Below are positions 1 to 8,098 of a stretch of 64,000 nucleotides of DNA, in pieces. Origin of the DNA: Mogibacterium diversum_A (GTDB lineage Bacteria > Bacillota > Clostridia > Peptostreptococcales > Anaerovoracaceae); NCBI RefSeq assembly GCF_938028775.1, contig NZ_CALIZG010000022.1, positions 1 to 64,000 of the forward strand, given 5' to 3'. Every line of letters begins with the position of its first letter. Within the stretch, counting starts at the first letter, position 1. The notes beneath the pieces are model-generated. The model searched no databases, had not been told where the DNA came from, and saw nothing but the letters and a program-made list of their open reading frames with translations. The translations under genes were made by a program, and so were the position numbers.

Positions 1-341
1 CGAAGCATTACGAATTTCAATAGATATTGTACACTGTCTCCTCAAAAAAATTCTAAATGCTTATTTTGCTATCCCAATAACATTACGAGACATTTCGGAA
101 CATTATTTTTTCCATACTGATATCCGATACACAAGCAATCTCTACTAATAGTTCATGAAGACAGTTCCTTTGTCCCCCAAGAATGTTCCTTAAATGTTGA
201 ATACTTATAGGCCTTTGCGAAACACCAAAAGCCGTATAAATACGACACTTTTTTGTTACTGAATATAAAAATCTCCTCTAGATCTGTGATATAATGGAGT
301 TGCACAAAACCATAAACCACATCCCTAAAGGAGACATTACT
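1..341. other. AT-rich left edge, no assignable gene
   Basis: No convincing complete gene is seen here. One plus-strand frame is open from the window edge at base 2 to a TAA at about 148 (about 49 codons, containing the residues ISEHYFFHTDIRYTSNLY) and could be the 3' end of a gene lying outside the window, but I do not recognise it. The rest up to the transposase remnant is AT-rich and featureless. Its position next to a broken transposase suggests insertion-element debris. Confidence 0.3.
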
Positions 342-760
342 ATGATATCACAAAAACAACTATCTTTGGCAGATATTTTTGAAGATTGTAAAGATATTTT
401 TGAATCTGACAAACCTCAGTTTCTTACTCTGCTCGAAAATCACATTGACCTTGATGAAATTATTCCGTTTTCTTTTTACAATCATTATTATGCAGCCACA
501 GGTAGAAATCGAAAATATCCTTTGACTGCTATGCTTTGGGCTTTGATCATTCAACGCCTGTTTTCTATTCCTACAGATTCTCTTTTACTGGTCTTCCTTC
601 ATTATCCTGACATCTTAGAGAATTCTGCGGTTTTACCAAAGTTCCGTATGTTTCTAAAATCACTCACTTTAAACAAGATTTTTTATTGGACTTACAATCT
701 GTTTTTGATAAGCTTGTAAAAAATTTATTTTTTTATTTTTTCTACTTACTCAGCGAACTG
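342..760 (+). pseudogene. Transposase N-terminal remnant, frameshifted (IS1182/DUF772-like)
   Basis: The product resembles the N-terminal (InsH/DUF772-type) part of a DDE transposase. The start is the ATG at 342, read from MISQKQLSLADIF and preceded by AAAGGAG at 328-334, rather than the upstream ATG at 294. The original frame runs to a stop at 719 but stops making family sense after ENSAVLPKF near 635-640. The neighbouring plus frame then continues with SKITHFKQDFLLDLQSVFDKL, the sequence expected next in this family, so a frameshift is visible. No catalytic domain follows: the reading frame decays at about 760, where it meets a convergent gene. It is a decayed, truncated copy. The family assignment is from pattern memory and is moderately sure; the broken state is seen directly. 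Confidence 0.7.
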
Positions 761-1064
761 AAAAACCGTATATTAAAGACAACAGTACTGTAATCAATAT
801 ACGAATTATAATATGAGACAATTGTAAATTTCCAACTATATAACCGGTAAAAATTACCAATGGAATCATTAACACTAAGGAAAGATATACAAGCCATGGT
901 AGATTCGTGACTGTAGCCGAAATCAACAAAATAGCTCCGATAAAATATAGCAAGTGAATGCTTTGAAAACCTATCTCTTTCATTTCCACAATCACTGCAA
1001 TAAGAGTCAAAATTGCATACAATGCGATAAATGCTCTAGAAAAAATATTAAGTACAATTTTCAA
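750..1064 (-). CDS. Small hypothetical membrane protein (104 aa)
   Basis: This is a very hydrophobic protein with about three to four predicted membrane segments (roughly residues 5-27, 33-52, 55-78 and 82-100) and almost no soluble part. I do not recognise a family. The ATG at 1064 is preceded on the minus strand by a GGAGGAAG-like ribosome site, which supports real translation. It converges with the transposase remnant, whose reading frame runs into this gene's 3' end. It lies downstream of a CPBP protease-like ORF on the same strand, within an AT-rich accessory stretch. Function cannot be given. Confidence 0.5.
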   Translation of the reverse strand: MKIVLNIFSRAFIALYAILTLIAVIVEMKEIGFQSIHLLYFIGAILLISATVTNLPWLVYLSLVLMIPLVIFTGYIVGNLQLSHIIIRILITVLLSLIYGFSVR

Positions 1065-1138
1065 TTTTCTTCCTCCTTTTGAATAAAATTATAAGCAAAA
1101 CTTTTATATCTTAACAGTTCGATTGTAATTAAACTAAG

Positions 1139-1609
1139 TTATTTGAGATGATTTATATATATAGGTAACATTATCATCATATATGAAATTGAATTATATC
1201 CTATATGAGCAAGGATACAAGAAAATATAGAATCAGTATAAAAATAAAGCAAACCTAAAATTATGCCACATATAAATGAAGGTACTATTTGAGCGATATT
1301 AAAATGAAGTATTGAAAAAAGTGCGGCAGATATAAGTAAGGCAACAATTTTCCCATAGTTTGTGGAAAGACCATCAAGCAAGAATCCTCTCATTAAAACT
1401 CCCTCAAGAATAGGTGCAAGGATGCAAAAATAGAGAAAACTGACAATCGGCGATATCTTTATTAAACGGATAATTTGTTGATAGTTTTCTTTACTTGATG
1501 GAAATAAATCTTCAAATATGGGATCTAATCCCTTATCTAAAAGAAAATAAAATAATACAGAACACCCTAACACTAATGTTATTCCTATAAAGGAAATATT
1601 TGAAAACAA
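1139..1609 (-). CDS. CPBP-family intramembrane protease-like protein, probably N-terminally truncated
   Basis: The motif set of CPBP (ABI, Rce1-like) membrane endopeptidases is visible: APILEGVLMRGFLL (motif 1), SILHF (motif 2) and HIGYNS (motif 3, H-x-x-x-N). The family's motif 1 is normally E-E-x-x-x-R; here the second glutamate is glycine while the first Glu and the Arg remain. The reading frame has no ATG before the motif-1 region. The only plausible start is a TTG at 1609, about 30 bases after an in-frame TAG. At 156 aa it is shorter than the usual 200-300 aa, so one or more N-terminal helices are probably missing. It may be a decaying gene or one using TTG. Known members process peptides or act in bacteriocin immunity; no substrate can be named here. 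Confidence 0.55.
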   Translation of the reverse strand: MFSNISFIGITLVLGCSVLFYFLLDKGLDPIFEDLFPSSKENYQQIIRLIKISPIVSFLYFCILAPILEGVLMRGFLLDGLSTNYGKIVALLISAALFSILHFNIAQIVPSFICGIILGLLYFYTDSIFSCILAHIGYNSISYMMIMLPIYINHLK

Positions 1610-1628
1610 TTGTAGTTTGAAACTTGTT

Positions 1629-2216
1629 TTATTCTAATTTCCAGCTACCAAGCTCAATTTTAATCAACTCTGGAAATTTCTTACTAATATCCCTTAAAAC
1701 ATTTCCAACTGATTTTCTCACATATTCGCTTACATCTTCTTTTAAGTTGGCAATTCTTTCAATAGCTTCATTCGGATTATCTTTGAAATATGGTCTACTT
1801 GTCCATATTCTTAACCCCTCTGTAACTGCTCTCCTTGTATTAGGATTATTGTTTTTTAACCATTCATCAATTATTGGAAGTGCTTTTTCATATCCTTTTT
1901 TCTTGCAGAATTCATCAAATGCCTTTGCCAATACTTCCTGAACTCTCCAATTATCATCTTTGGAAACTTCATCTCTCATAAATACTAAAATATCATCTTG
2001 TTCTGATAAATATCCAAAAAGAAATACACCGTACATCCTTACTTGATAAGTAACAGATTTATATGCTAAAAATGCCAAATTCTTAGCATATTCATTATCA
2101 TTAGATTTATAATCGGTTAACGCTCTTTTCTCTTCCTCTTTGAAACCATTTTCTATCAAAGAAAATTCTTTTTCTAAACTCGCAATATATTCTTTCAAGT
2201 TGCCTCTCCTCCTCAT
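1629..2216 (-). CDS. AlkD-like DNA alkylation repair/HEAT-repeat protein
   Basis: The 195-aa protein is all helical, with repeated amphipathic helix pairs and arginine- and tryptophan-containing blocks (DDNWRVQEVLAKAFDEFC, NTRRAVTEGLRIWTSRPYF, EYVRKSVGNVLRDISKKFP). This pattern is that of the ALK/HEAT-repeat DNA glycosylase superfamily (AlkC/AlkD), whose members excise alkylated purines. It is somewhat short for the family (about 230 aa). Many small relatives have no proven glycosylase activity, so enzymatic function is inference. The ATG at 2216 has a GAGGAGAGGC-type site near it. It sits between the CPBP-like ORF and the DUF2975 cassette on the same strand, close enough for cotranscription. 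Confidence 0.65.
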   Translation of the reverse strand: MRRRGNLKEYIASLEKEFSLIENGFKEEEKRALTDYKSNDNEYAKNLAFLAYKSVTYQVRMYGVFLFGYLSEQDDILVFMRDEVSKDDNWRVQEVLAKAFDEFCKKKGYEKALPIIDEWLKNNNPNTRRAVTEGLRIWTSRPYFKDNPNEAIERIANLKEDVSEYVRKSVGNVLRDISKKFPELIKIELGSWKLE

Positions 2217-2231
2217 AAAATATCTATTTTC

Positions 2232-2456
2232 CTACAACGCTTTAATCTTCTCATTTATCAATTCAATAAATGCTATCACAGTCGCTCCTATCATCGGAAG
2301 CCCATAAGGACTAAATAAAAAACCAATGACCAAGCCCGATATGAGCTCAACTTCTGTTTTATCCGTCCATCTAAGACCTTCTTCAGTTAGGAAGCTATCG
2401 TCCGTAAGATTCTCTCCTATCAAATCAATTTTGATATTCTTAAAATAGTCAGTCAT
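2232..2456 (-). CDS. Small membrane protein of the DUF2975/XRE cassette (74 aa)
   Basis: The protein has a soluble N-terminal half (residues 1-35, acidic) and a hydrophobic C-terminal half (LISGLVIGFLFSPYGLPM and following) with one or two membrane spans. It overlaps the XRE regulator upstream by 8 bases, which implies translational coupling. I do not recognise a family. Its place suggests it works with the regulator and the DUF2975 membrane protein. Confidence 0.6.
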   Translation of the reverse strand: MTDYFKNIKIDLIGENLTDDSFLTEEGLRWTDKTEVELISGLVIGFLFSPYGLPMIGATVIAFIELINEKIKAL

Positions 2457-2673
2457 TCACATCTACCGCATCTTTCTCATACACGAGTATATCTCCAGGC
2501 TCACAATCCAGATATGCACACATTTTATCTAGTGTTGTAAACCGAATAGCTCTTGCACGATTATTTTTTAATATTGAAATATTAGCTGGCGTGATATCGA
2601 TTGCCTCAGATAGTTCACGAATAGTTATATTTCGGCTGTCGAGGATACTGTCTAAATTTATTTTGATTGACAT
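2449..2673 (-). CDS. XRE/Cro-CI family regulator (YozG-like)
   Basis: A 74-aa single-domain helix-turn-helix protein. The HTH spans about residues 16-55 (TIRELSEAIDITPANISIL followed by the second half ending in LDKMCAYLDCEPGDIL). The ending CEPGDIL is typical of the small YozG-like XRE regulators that sit next to DUF2975 membrane proteins in Firmicutes. It lies 18 bp downstream of the DUF2975 gene and overlaps the next gene by 8 bp, so the three form one transcription unit, probably autoregulated by this protein. The signal it senses is unknown. Confidence 0.85.
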   Translation of the reverse strand: MSIKINLDSILDSRNITIRELSEAIDITPANISILKNNRARAIRFTTLDKMCAYLDCEPGDILVYEKDAVDVND

Positions 2674-2691
2674 ATTTTATATTCCCGCTGT

Positions 2692-3150
2692 CTATACTGT
2701 TAACTTGTTATCTTCTTGCAGTTCAACGTAGTTGAGTATTAGTTTTCCTACCGACATAAATGCAAATGCACATAGAAGAAATACTATCATCAAAATTGAT
2801 ACTTTTACATTAAATATCTCAAATATACGCTCGCCTTTATTTGATAGTACCCCATGAATTAGCTCGCATGCGAATTCAAATAGAAAGATGTTAGCAATAG
2901 ATTTGCAAGTCTTTGCTTCTTTTAAGGAAAATCCCTCATTTATACTTGGCAACATCCACAGTTTAGCTATCACGGTAACTATCCCCACTGTAATAATGAT
3001 CCCATATAAAGCTTCTGTTATAGCTGCAAAGTTTGTAAATCGTGTTGTCAAAATATCTATGCTCCCTAGTGCAACTGCTAGCATAGTTGCTAATGTAAAA
3101 ACTACCAATATTGATCTTGTTAGCTTAAAAGTTATATTATCCTTATTCAT
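2692..3150 (-). CDS. DUF2975 family membrane protein
   Basis: A 152-aa protein with four predicted membrane helices (about 10-30, 45-65, 90-112 and 120-142). The core region with LPSINEGFSLKEAKTCKSIAN between helices 2 and 3 is characteristic of DUF2975. In this family the membrane protein is almost always followed by a small XRE regulator, exactly as here. The pair is thought to be a membrane sensor with a dedicated regulator, but no function is established. The ATG at 3150 has an AGGAG site just upstream (minus strand). Confidence 0.8.
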   Translation of the reverse strand: MNKDNITFKLTRSILVVFTLATMLAVALGSIDILTTRFTNFAAITEALYGIIITVGIVTVIAKLWMLPSINEGFSLKEAKTCKSIANIFLFEFACELIHGVLSNKGERIFEIFNVKVSILMIVFLLCAFAFMSVGKLILNYVELQEDNKLTV

Positions 3151-3335
3151 ATTGGTGCTCCTTTCGTCTTACGAATGTTACACAGTTAATTTCGAAATGC
3201 ATTTCCTTACACCTTTAATTTATCTATATCTTACTTCGGAGCATATCGAAAAACAATATGTTTTTGTTTTGAAAATTGTTCTAAATAAATACATATACTT
3301 AGATTCTTTTCTATGTAGCCCCGTTAATTCCCACA

Positions 3336-3375
3336 AAGACAATGGCTCCAAAATTAACTTGGAGCCATTGTTTTT
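3336..3375 (-). terminator. Hairpin downstream of the membrane-tethered XRE gene
   Basis: A perfect 12-bp stem (3340-3351 with 3359-3370, arms CAATGGCTCCAA and TTGGAGCCATTG). The T run is stronger on the plus strand (TTTTT at 3370-3375) than on the minus strand, but the gene ending at 3399 is on the minus strand. It is best read as a bidirectional or weak minus-strand terminator. Confidence 0.6.
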
Positions 3376-3398
3376 ATAAATATATTTACCTTTGCCAT

Positions 3399-4013
3399 TT
3401 ACTCTAAAGAAATTGTTTTATAAATATGACCATTATAAATAAATGTTATTGCCTTTATTTCTTTAAGTTTCTCTTTAGTAATTGGAAGTTCAGTAATTGG
3501 AATTGAAATTTTTTCATTGTGCTTGAATGAAAATTTTGTAAATAAAGAAACTTCTAAAGTATTATTATTAACATCCATATAATATCCACCAATACTTTTA
3601 TATATAGGCAAATCTGTTTTTATATATAACTTTTCATTAGATATGTATGCACCTACAATTTCTTTTTTATTTGAGATATCATTTATATTACTGAAATAAA
3701 TCACAACTGACAAAAGAATTATTAATAAAATAAAAATTAAGAAATATAGTATTTTATTTCTCTTACTTATCTTTTTTCTAATAATCGTATCTTCAGAAAG
3801 TCTATTCACAATATCACTTTCCTCCTGCAATAGCTCCTTCAGTGGAATCTCCAAAATATTTGAGATATTAACTATTAGCTTTATATCTGGATAATTTCTA
3901 TTAATCTCCCAATTTGAAATAGTAGATCTTGAAACGTGTAATTTTTTAGCTAAGTCTTCTTGTGTTAGTCCTGATTTAGTACGCTTCTCTTTAATAATTG
4001 TTCCAATTTTCAC
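3399..4013 (-). CDS. Membrane-tethered XRE-family protein
   Basis: The first 65 residues form a clear Cro/CI helix-turn-helix domain (MKIGTIIKEKRTKSGLTQED, then HVSRSTISNWEINRNYPD). A single membrane helix lies at about 89-109 (ILYFLIFILLIILLSVVIYF). The last 95 residues form an extracytoplasmic domain of unknown fold. This layout (DNA-binding head, one span, outer sensor) suggests a one-component transmembrane regulator that senses something outside the membrane. The ATG at 4013 has a GGAGGAGACC site directly upstream. The gene stands alone, with terminator-like hairpins on both sides. Ligand and target are unknown; it could regulate itself or the unknown anchored protein upstream. Confidence 0.8.
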   Translation of the reverse strand: MKIGTIIKEKRTKSGLTQEDLAKKLHVSRSTISNWEINRNYPDIKLIVNISNILEIPLKELLQEESDIVNRLSEDTIIRKKISKRNKILYFLIFILLIILLSVVIYFSNINDISNKKEIVGAYISNEKLYIKTDLPIYKSIGGYYMDVNNNTLEVSLFTKFSFKHNEKISIPITELPITKEKLKEIKAITFIYNGHIYKTISLE

Positions 4014-4235
4014 TGGGTCTCCTCCTTTCCTTAATTCTATTTTAAAAAATTATAATATAGCATCCTAGCGTATCACCAATACAAATCCAAAAGAAATTGC
4101 CACAATTACTGACATTAGCACCTTTGTGGTTAATATCATAAATTTTTCCCTAGCTTATATGACAAACTTTTAAATACGATATTCAACATTCCCCTTCTTA
4201 CTAAGCAGTGTGCTTTCTGCATGTGTTGGCACTTA
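4014..4235. other. Intergenic AT-rich region
   Basis: This lies between the XRE gene start and the terminator of the 4327-4899 gene. It should contain the promoter of the XRE gene (minus strand), but I could not pick a convincing -35/-10 pair. No RNA gene or repeat is seen. Confidence 0.4.
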
Positions 4236-4292
4236 AAAACCCCCAGATTAGATATGCGTCCAGGATTCTGGGCACATATCTTATCTGAGGGT
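4236..4292 (-). terminator. Long imperfect hairpin terminator
   Basis: A long imperfect inverted repeat with outer arms 4241-4256 and 4275-4291 (one mismatch, one bulge) and an inner CCAG/CTGG pairing. Read on the minus strand it ends in GGGGG followed by TTTTT, the layout of an intrinsic terminator for the minus-strand gene that ends at 4327. The stem is unusually long, so an insertion-element end was considered, but the correctly placed T run favours a terminator. Confidence 0.65.
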
Positions 4293-4326
4293 ACTGTTAT
4301 GTTTAGTCAAAATTTATACTGAACCA

Positions 4327-4899
4327 CTAATTAAATCTTTTATGGTACTTTTTATTAAAAAGCCACTGCAAATTAATCTTTGGCTTTTTATCATTGGCCT
4401 TTATAAGGAATCCGAAATACTTATACAGCTCATCACTGATAGCTTTCTCATCTATCGTATGTATATCTATTTCATCGTAACTATCATCGTCGTATGCGCT
4501 TCTCAATTTAAAAGACTCATCAAATTCATATCTTATCCCTCTATTATCAATATAGATATAGGCATGTTCATCACCAGTCCCTAAGTAAAGTTCTGGTACT
4601 TTACCGTCAATAGAGTATGCCTTATTAAAAATAAAAACTCTACCACTAAATGCTCCATCTTTTCCACTTTCCGGCCTGTATACAACCTTGTTTACCTTTG
4701 GTTGCTTAATTCTTTCCATATTGTCAATCACTATTGCAAAATCTGGATGTGTCCCTTTGGCATGTTCAATATGCATCGCATAGTAAACTGCGTGTTGCAT
4801 AAGGTTTCTTTTAACATACCATCTTATAAAGACTACCCCTACTCCCACGAGTAAGCAGCAAGTTATGACAAGAGCCTTCCTTAGTAGTTTATTTTGCAT
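4327..4899 (-). CDS. Hypothetical membrane-anchored protein (190 aa)
   Basis: Not recognised. Residues 7-27 form one N-terminal hydrophobic segment (ALVITCCLLVGVGVVFI) with positive residues on both sides, so it is probably a signal anchor with the remainder outside the cell. The outer part is hydrophilic, rich in aromatic and charged residues, and includes an acidic stretch DDDSYDE near residue 137. The gene is closed downstream by the 4236-4292 hairpin and separated from ddl upstream by another terminator, so it appears monocistronic. No function is offered. Confidence 0.6.
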   Translation of the reverse strand: MQNKLLRKALVITCCLLVGVGVVFIRWYVKRNLMQHAVYYAMHIEHAKGTHPDFAIVIDNMERIKQPKVNKVVYRPESGKDGAFSGRVFIFNKAYSIDGKVPELYLGTGDEHAYIYIDNRGIRYEFDESFKLRSAYDDDSYDEIDIHTIDEKAISDELYKYFGFLIKANDKKPKINLQWLFNKKYHKRFN

Positions 4900-4923
4900 A
4901 ATCTAATCCTTCATATTTCTTCT

Positions 4924-4962
4924 GAAAAAAGAAGGCCTATCACCAATTCAGACCTTCTTTTC
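4924..4962 (-). terminator. Intrinsic terminator after ddl
   Basis: Arms AAAAGAAGG (4927-4935) and CCTTCTTTT (4953-4961) form a 9-bp stem. On the minus strand the stem is followed by a run of T, so it closes the ddl transcript that ends at 4990. Confidence 0.7.
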
Positions 4963-4989
4963 ATTTATCACATACTATTTTTATTTTTA

Positions 4990-6075
4990 TTAATATTTCT
5001 CATCATACGTATGCTCTTCTATCGCCAGCTTAATCAAACTATCGAGCAGTGTCGGCTGGTCTATGCCCATGGCTTCCCACAGCTGTGGATACATACTGAT
5101 ATTCGTGAATCCTGGCAGGGTATTAATCTCATTAAACACAACTCTGCCGTCTTCTGTGTAGAAGAAATCCACCCTCGATAGGCCGCGGCAATCCATCGCC
5201 TTGAATATCTCGACAGCGTTGTTTCTAATCTCCTTCTGCTTGCTCATCGGGATATCATCGACAACTCTCGTCTGTGATTCAGGATTGTTATACTTCGCAT
5301 CGTAATCGTAGAATTCACCAGCGGATAGAATCTCTCCCACGCACGATGCCTTCGGATTGTGATTACCGAGAACCGCAACTTCCATCTCTCTGCCGACAAT
5401 CATCTCCTCTACGAGAACTTTGTCATCATACTTAAATGCATTTTCAATAGCCCCTTCGAGCTCCGACTTCTTCTCGACCTTGGAAGCTCCAACCGAGGAT
5501 CCCGCCGAAGATGGCTTAACGAACAGCGGTAGCTTTCCGTCATTCGTGCTAAGAGCATTCATTATTTCGCCCTCTCGGTCATCGGCAAAATCCTTCTTCT
5601 TAATCACACAGTACTTCGCCTGAGTGATGCCAGTCTCACCCACGATAATCTTGGTAAATGATTTATCCATTCCATTAGCAGAAGCCTTTACTCCAGGACC
5701 AACGTAAGGAATTTCAGCAAGCTCAAAGAGACCCTGTACCGTTCCGTCTTCTCCATTATCTCCGTGTAGCACTGGTATTATGCAGTCTATGCGCTTTGCG
5801 GTCGCTCTATCCTCTTCATCGAAAACGAGGATTCCGTGTACCGTCGGATCCGCAGGGATGCACGCCTGTCTGTTATCAGGTCTATTTTCCCAAGCATCGC
5901 TAGCGATTTCATCTGTACTTGCCTCAGTCAGATACCATCTGCCATCTTTAGTTATTCCAATTTTAGTAATTTCGTAGCGGTCAGAATCGAGTCCCTTGAT
6001 GACATTTACCGCTGAACTTCGCGACACCTCATGCTCATCGGACCTTCCTCCAAATATAACTGCAATATTCATCAT
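4990..6075 (-). CDS. ddl: D-alanine--D-alanine ligase
   Basis: The cytoplasmic ATP-grasp enzyme that joins two D-alanines for the peptidoglycan stem peptide. The 361-aa length is normal. The N-terminal signature MMNIAVIFGGRSDEHEVS is clear, followed by HGDNGEDGTVQGLFEL and IPYVGPGV (substrate loop), the ATP-grasp centre (KPSSAGSSVGASKV, VEEMIVGREMEVAVL) and the C-terminal metal-binding motif RVDFFYTEDGRVVFNEINTLPGFT. All the usual catalytic elements appear intact. A second Met immediately follows the first and could be the real start. It is the last gene of the long minus-strand run, 75 bp downstream of the YqhQ-PrmC fusion, and is followed by a terminator. Confidence 0.95.
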   Translation of the reverse strand: MMNIAVIFGGRSDEHEVSRSSAVNVIKGLDSDRYEITKIGITKDGRWYLTEASTDEIASDAWENRPDNRQACIPADPTVHGILVFDEEDRATAKRIDCIIPVLHGDNGEDGTVQGLFELAEIPYVGPGVKASANGMDKSFTKIIVGETGITQAKYCVIKKKDFADDREGEIMNALSTNDGKLPLFVKPSSAGSSVGASKVEKKSELEGAIENAFKYDDKVLVEEMIVGREMEVAVLGNHNPKASCVGEILSAGEFYDYDAKYNNPESQTRVVDDIPMSKQKEIRNNAVEIFKAMDCRGLSRVDFFYTEDGRVVFNEINTLPGFTNISMYPQLWEAMGIDQPTLLDSLIKLAIEEHTYDEKY

Positions 6076-6149
6076 TAACCTCCCACATCTGGTGAATGGC
6101 TAAGTTATCCGCACACGTTCTATACTACGGGTAGCTTGCCTTAAAATAT

Positions 6150-8084
6150 TTACTTTTCTTCTGCCTTTTTTTTCCCTGCTATCACGACTCTATTCATTCC
6201 TGCCAAATCCTTAATAATCGCGGCTGGTTTATAATAGTGCGTTCTCTCTAGCAGGAATGAAACCGCCTCACCTTGATCGTAGCCTATCTCTAGGGCGAGT
6301 ACTCCGCCGTCCTTGAGGTGAGCAGCAGCGTTATTTGCGATAACCTTATATGCATCAAGGCCGTCCTCTCCACCATCTAGCGCAAGCCTTGGCTCATGAT
6401 CCTTCACCTCTGGATCGAGCGTCTCGATAATCTCTGACTTGATGTAAGGTGGGTTGCTGACGATTAGGTCGAACTTTTCATCTCCATCAAGTGAAGAGAA
6501 CATGTTGCCGAGTGCAAAACTTACCCTATCCAGTACATCGTTAATTTCCGCATTCTTTCTCGCTGTTTCGAGTGCCTTCTCGCTGATATCCGCCAGCTTG
6601 ACGCGAGCACCTGGTGCTAGCCTCGCAATCGAAATTCCAATCGCACCGCTACCTGTGCACATATCAAGCACCGCTGGATTCTCTAGTTCCATACCGCTGA
6701 TGATGCCAAGCACCTGATCAACCAATACTTCCGTGTCGAGTCTAGGAATGAGAACATTCTCATTTACACAGAATGGCAGACCCATGAACTCCTGTACCTT
6801 AGTGATGTACTGGAGTGGAATGCCCGATGCACGCTGTCCGATTCGCTCGATATATGCCTCGACATCCGCGGTGTCGAGAAGCTCTGTGTCTCTTGTTATT
6901 ATCTCGTTATGGGTAAATCCAGTTACGTAGCAGAATATATCATCCGCATCTCCGTTCGGATTGCTGATACCGGCCTCTTGAAGTTTCGCTCTCCCCGCTC
7001 GAACTAGGTTCTTTACCATAGTTTCATCTTCGCTATACCTCTTATCTTCGAGATTATCGAAAATCGAATCGAGTGCTTCCTCTTCATATGCATCATCTAA
7101 GTCGTCACTAACATCTTCATTCTGCTTGCTGATTACACCTGGTTCGAGTTCACCGAGCACAGCCTTTAGCGAAGCAATTGCAACCTCTAGCTGTTCTTCG
7201 TCTGGCTCTCTAGTGGTTAGCTTCTGCATCATGAGTCCTGGCCAGCTCAGCACTTTAACTAATGCGCTGTCACTTCTGCCCGCCCACCTTAGGAGCTCAT
7301 AACTGAGGCCTGCAATTACTGGCATCAGAAGAAGCCTAGATATGATTCGCCATGCTAGATTTGGCCATCCGAGAAATGAGAACAGCACAAGGCTGATAAT
7401 CATTACGAACATGAGGAAACTAGTCCCGCAGCGAGGATGAAGCGTGTAAAACTCCTTGGCATTTGCAGGAGTTAGCTCAAGACCATTCTCAAAGCAGTGA
7501 ATCGTCTCATGCTCCGCACCGTGATACTGAAAAAGTCTCTTGACGTCGTTCATCTTAGAAATCGCTAGAACATACACTACGAAAATCACCAGCCTCAGTA
7601 CACCTTCCGCGAGGTTGAGCAGTATTGTGTTCTTGGTAACGTGCTTTAGCAGGTTTACACTATATGTCGGCATGATTACGAACACAACAATTGTGATGAG
7701 CAGCGATATCGCCACCGAGATGCCAATCATGACATTCCACACGGTCTTAGGACTAAACTTATTCTCCAGCCACTGATCGAACTTGCTCGGATCCTCTATC
7801 TCCTCTTCAGGCATTGCTTCTTCGAGGATTTCGGATGAACGCATCAGCGTCTTCATGCCCGATATTAGTGAAGAGAAAAAACTAACTATTCCTCTTATAA
7901 ACGGAATTTTCGTCACCTTAGAAGGTGGCTTGATATCCTCTATCTCTAGCTTTATATCACCATTAGGAAGTCTGACCGCAAGCGACTGTTTGTCTGCACC
8001 GCGCATCATTACGCCTTCCATTACCGCCTGACCGCCAATCTTGGTCGGCTTAGCGTCCTTGATGAAAATCTTACTATAATCCAT
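6150..8084 (-). CDS. prmC: YqhQ (DUF1385)-PrmC fusion: membrane protein joined to release factor glutamine methyltransferase
   Basis: One continuous 644-codon frame holds two proteins. Residues 1-295 are a DUF1385/YqhQ membrane protein: GGQAVMEGVMMRG (17-29), four or so membrane spans at about 115-140, 155-175, 222-240 and 247-265, and the conserved QYHGAEHETIHCFE (186-199) and LHPRCGTSF (215-223). Residues 296-352 are an acidic linker. Residues 356-644 are PrmC, the S-adenosylmethionine enzyme that methylates the GGQ glutamine of release factors: VLDMCTGSGAIGISIA is the SAM loop and NPPY (544-547) the catalytic tetrapeptide. In most Firmicutes these are two separate adjacent genes. No stop or frameshift was seen at the junction; Met356 could allow separate internal initiation. 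The fusion would place PrmC at the membrane. prfA and rpmE, common neighbours of prmC and rho, are absent here. Confidence 0.92.
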   Translation of the reverse strand: MDYSKIFIKDAKPTKIGGQAVMEGVMMRGADKQSLAVRLPNGDIKLEIEDIKPPSKVTKIPFIRGIVSFFSSLISGMKTLMRSSEILEEAMPEEEIEDPSKFDQWLENKFSPKTVWNVMIGISVAISLLITIVVFVIMPTYSVNLLKHVTKNTILLNLAEGVLRLVIFVVYVLAISKMNDVKRLFQYHGAEHETIHCFENGLELTPANAKEFYTLHPRCGTSFLMFVMIISLVLFSFLGWPNLAWRIISRLLLMPVIAGLSYELLRWAGRSDSALVKVLSWPGLMMQKLTTREPDEEQLEVAIASLKAVLGELEPGVISKQNEDVSDDLDDAYEEEALDSIFDNLEDKRYSEDETMVKNLVRAGRAKLQEAGISNPNGDADDIFCYVTGFTHNEIITRDTELLDTADVEAYIERIGQRASGIPLQYITKVQEFMGLPFCVNENVLIPRLDTEVLVDQVLGIISGMELENPAVLDMCTGSGAIGISIARLAPGARVKLADISEKALETARKNAEINDVLDRVSFALGNMFSSLDGDEKFDLIVSNPPYIKSEIIETLDPEVKDHEPRLALDGGEDGLDAYKVIANNAAAHLKDGGVLALEIGYDQGEAVSFLLERTHYYKPAAIIKDLAGMNRVVIAGKKKAEEK

Positions 8085-8098
8085 CTTTCCTCCGACTG

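Noticed and set aside
2888..3379. 163-codon plus-strand frame over the DUF2975 gene
   Set aside because: The opposite strand encodes a recognisable DUF2975 protein in a known cassette; the plus frame runs into a terminator hairpin and has no family features.
4236..4292. Long inverted repeat considered as an insertion-sequence end
   Set aside because: On the minus strand it is followed by a T run and lies just after a minus-strand gene, so a terminator explains it.
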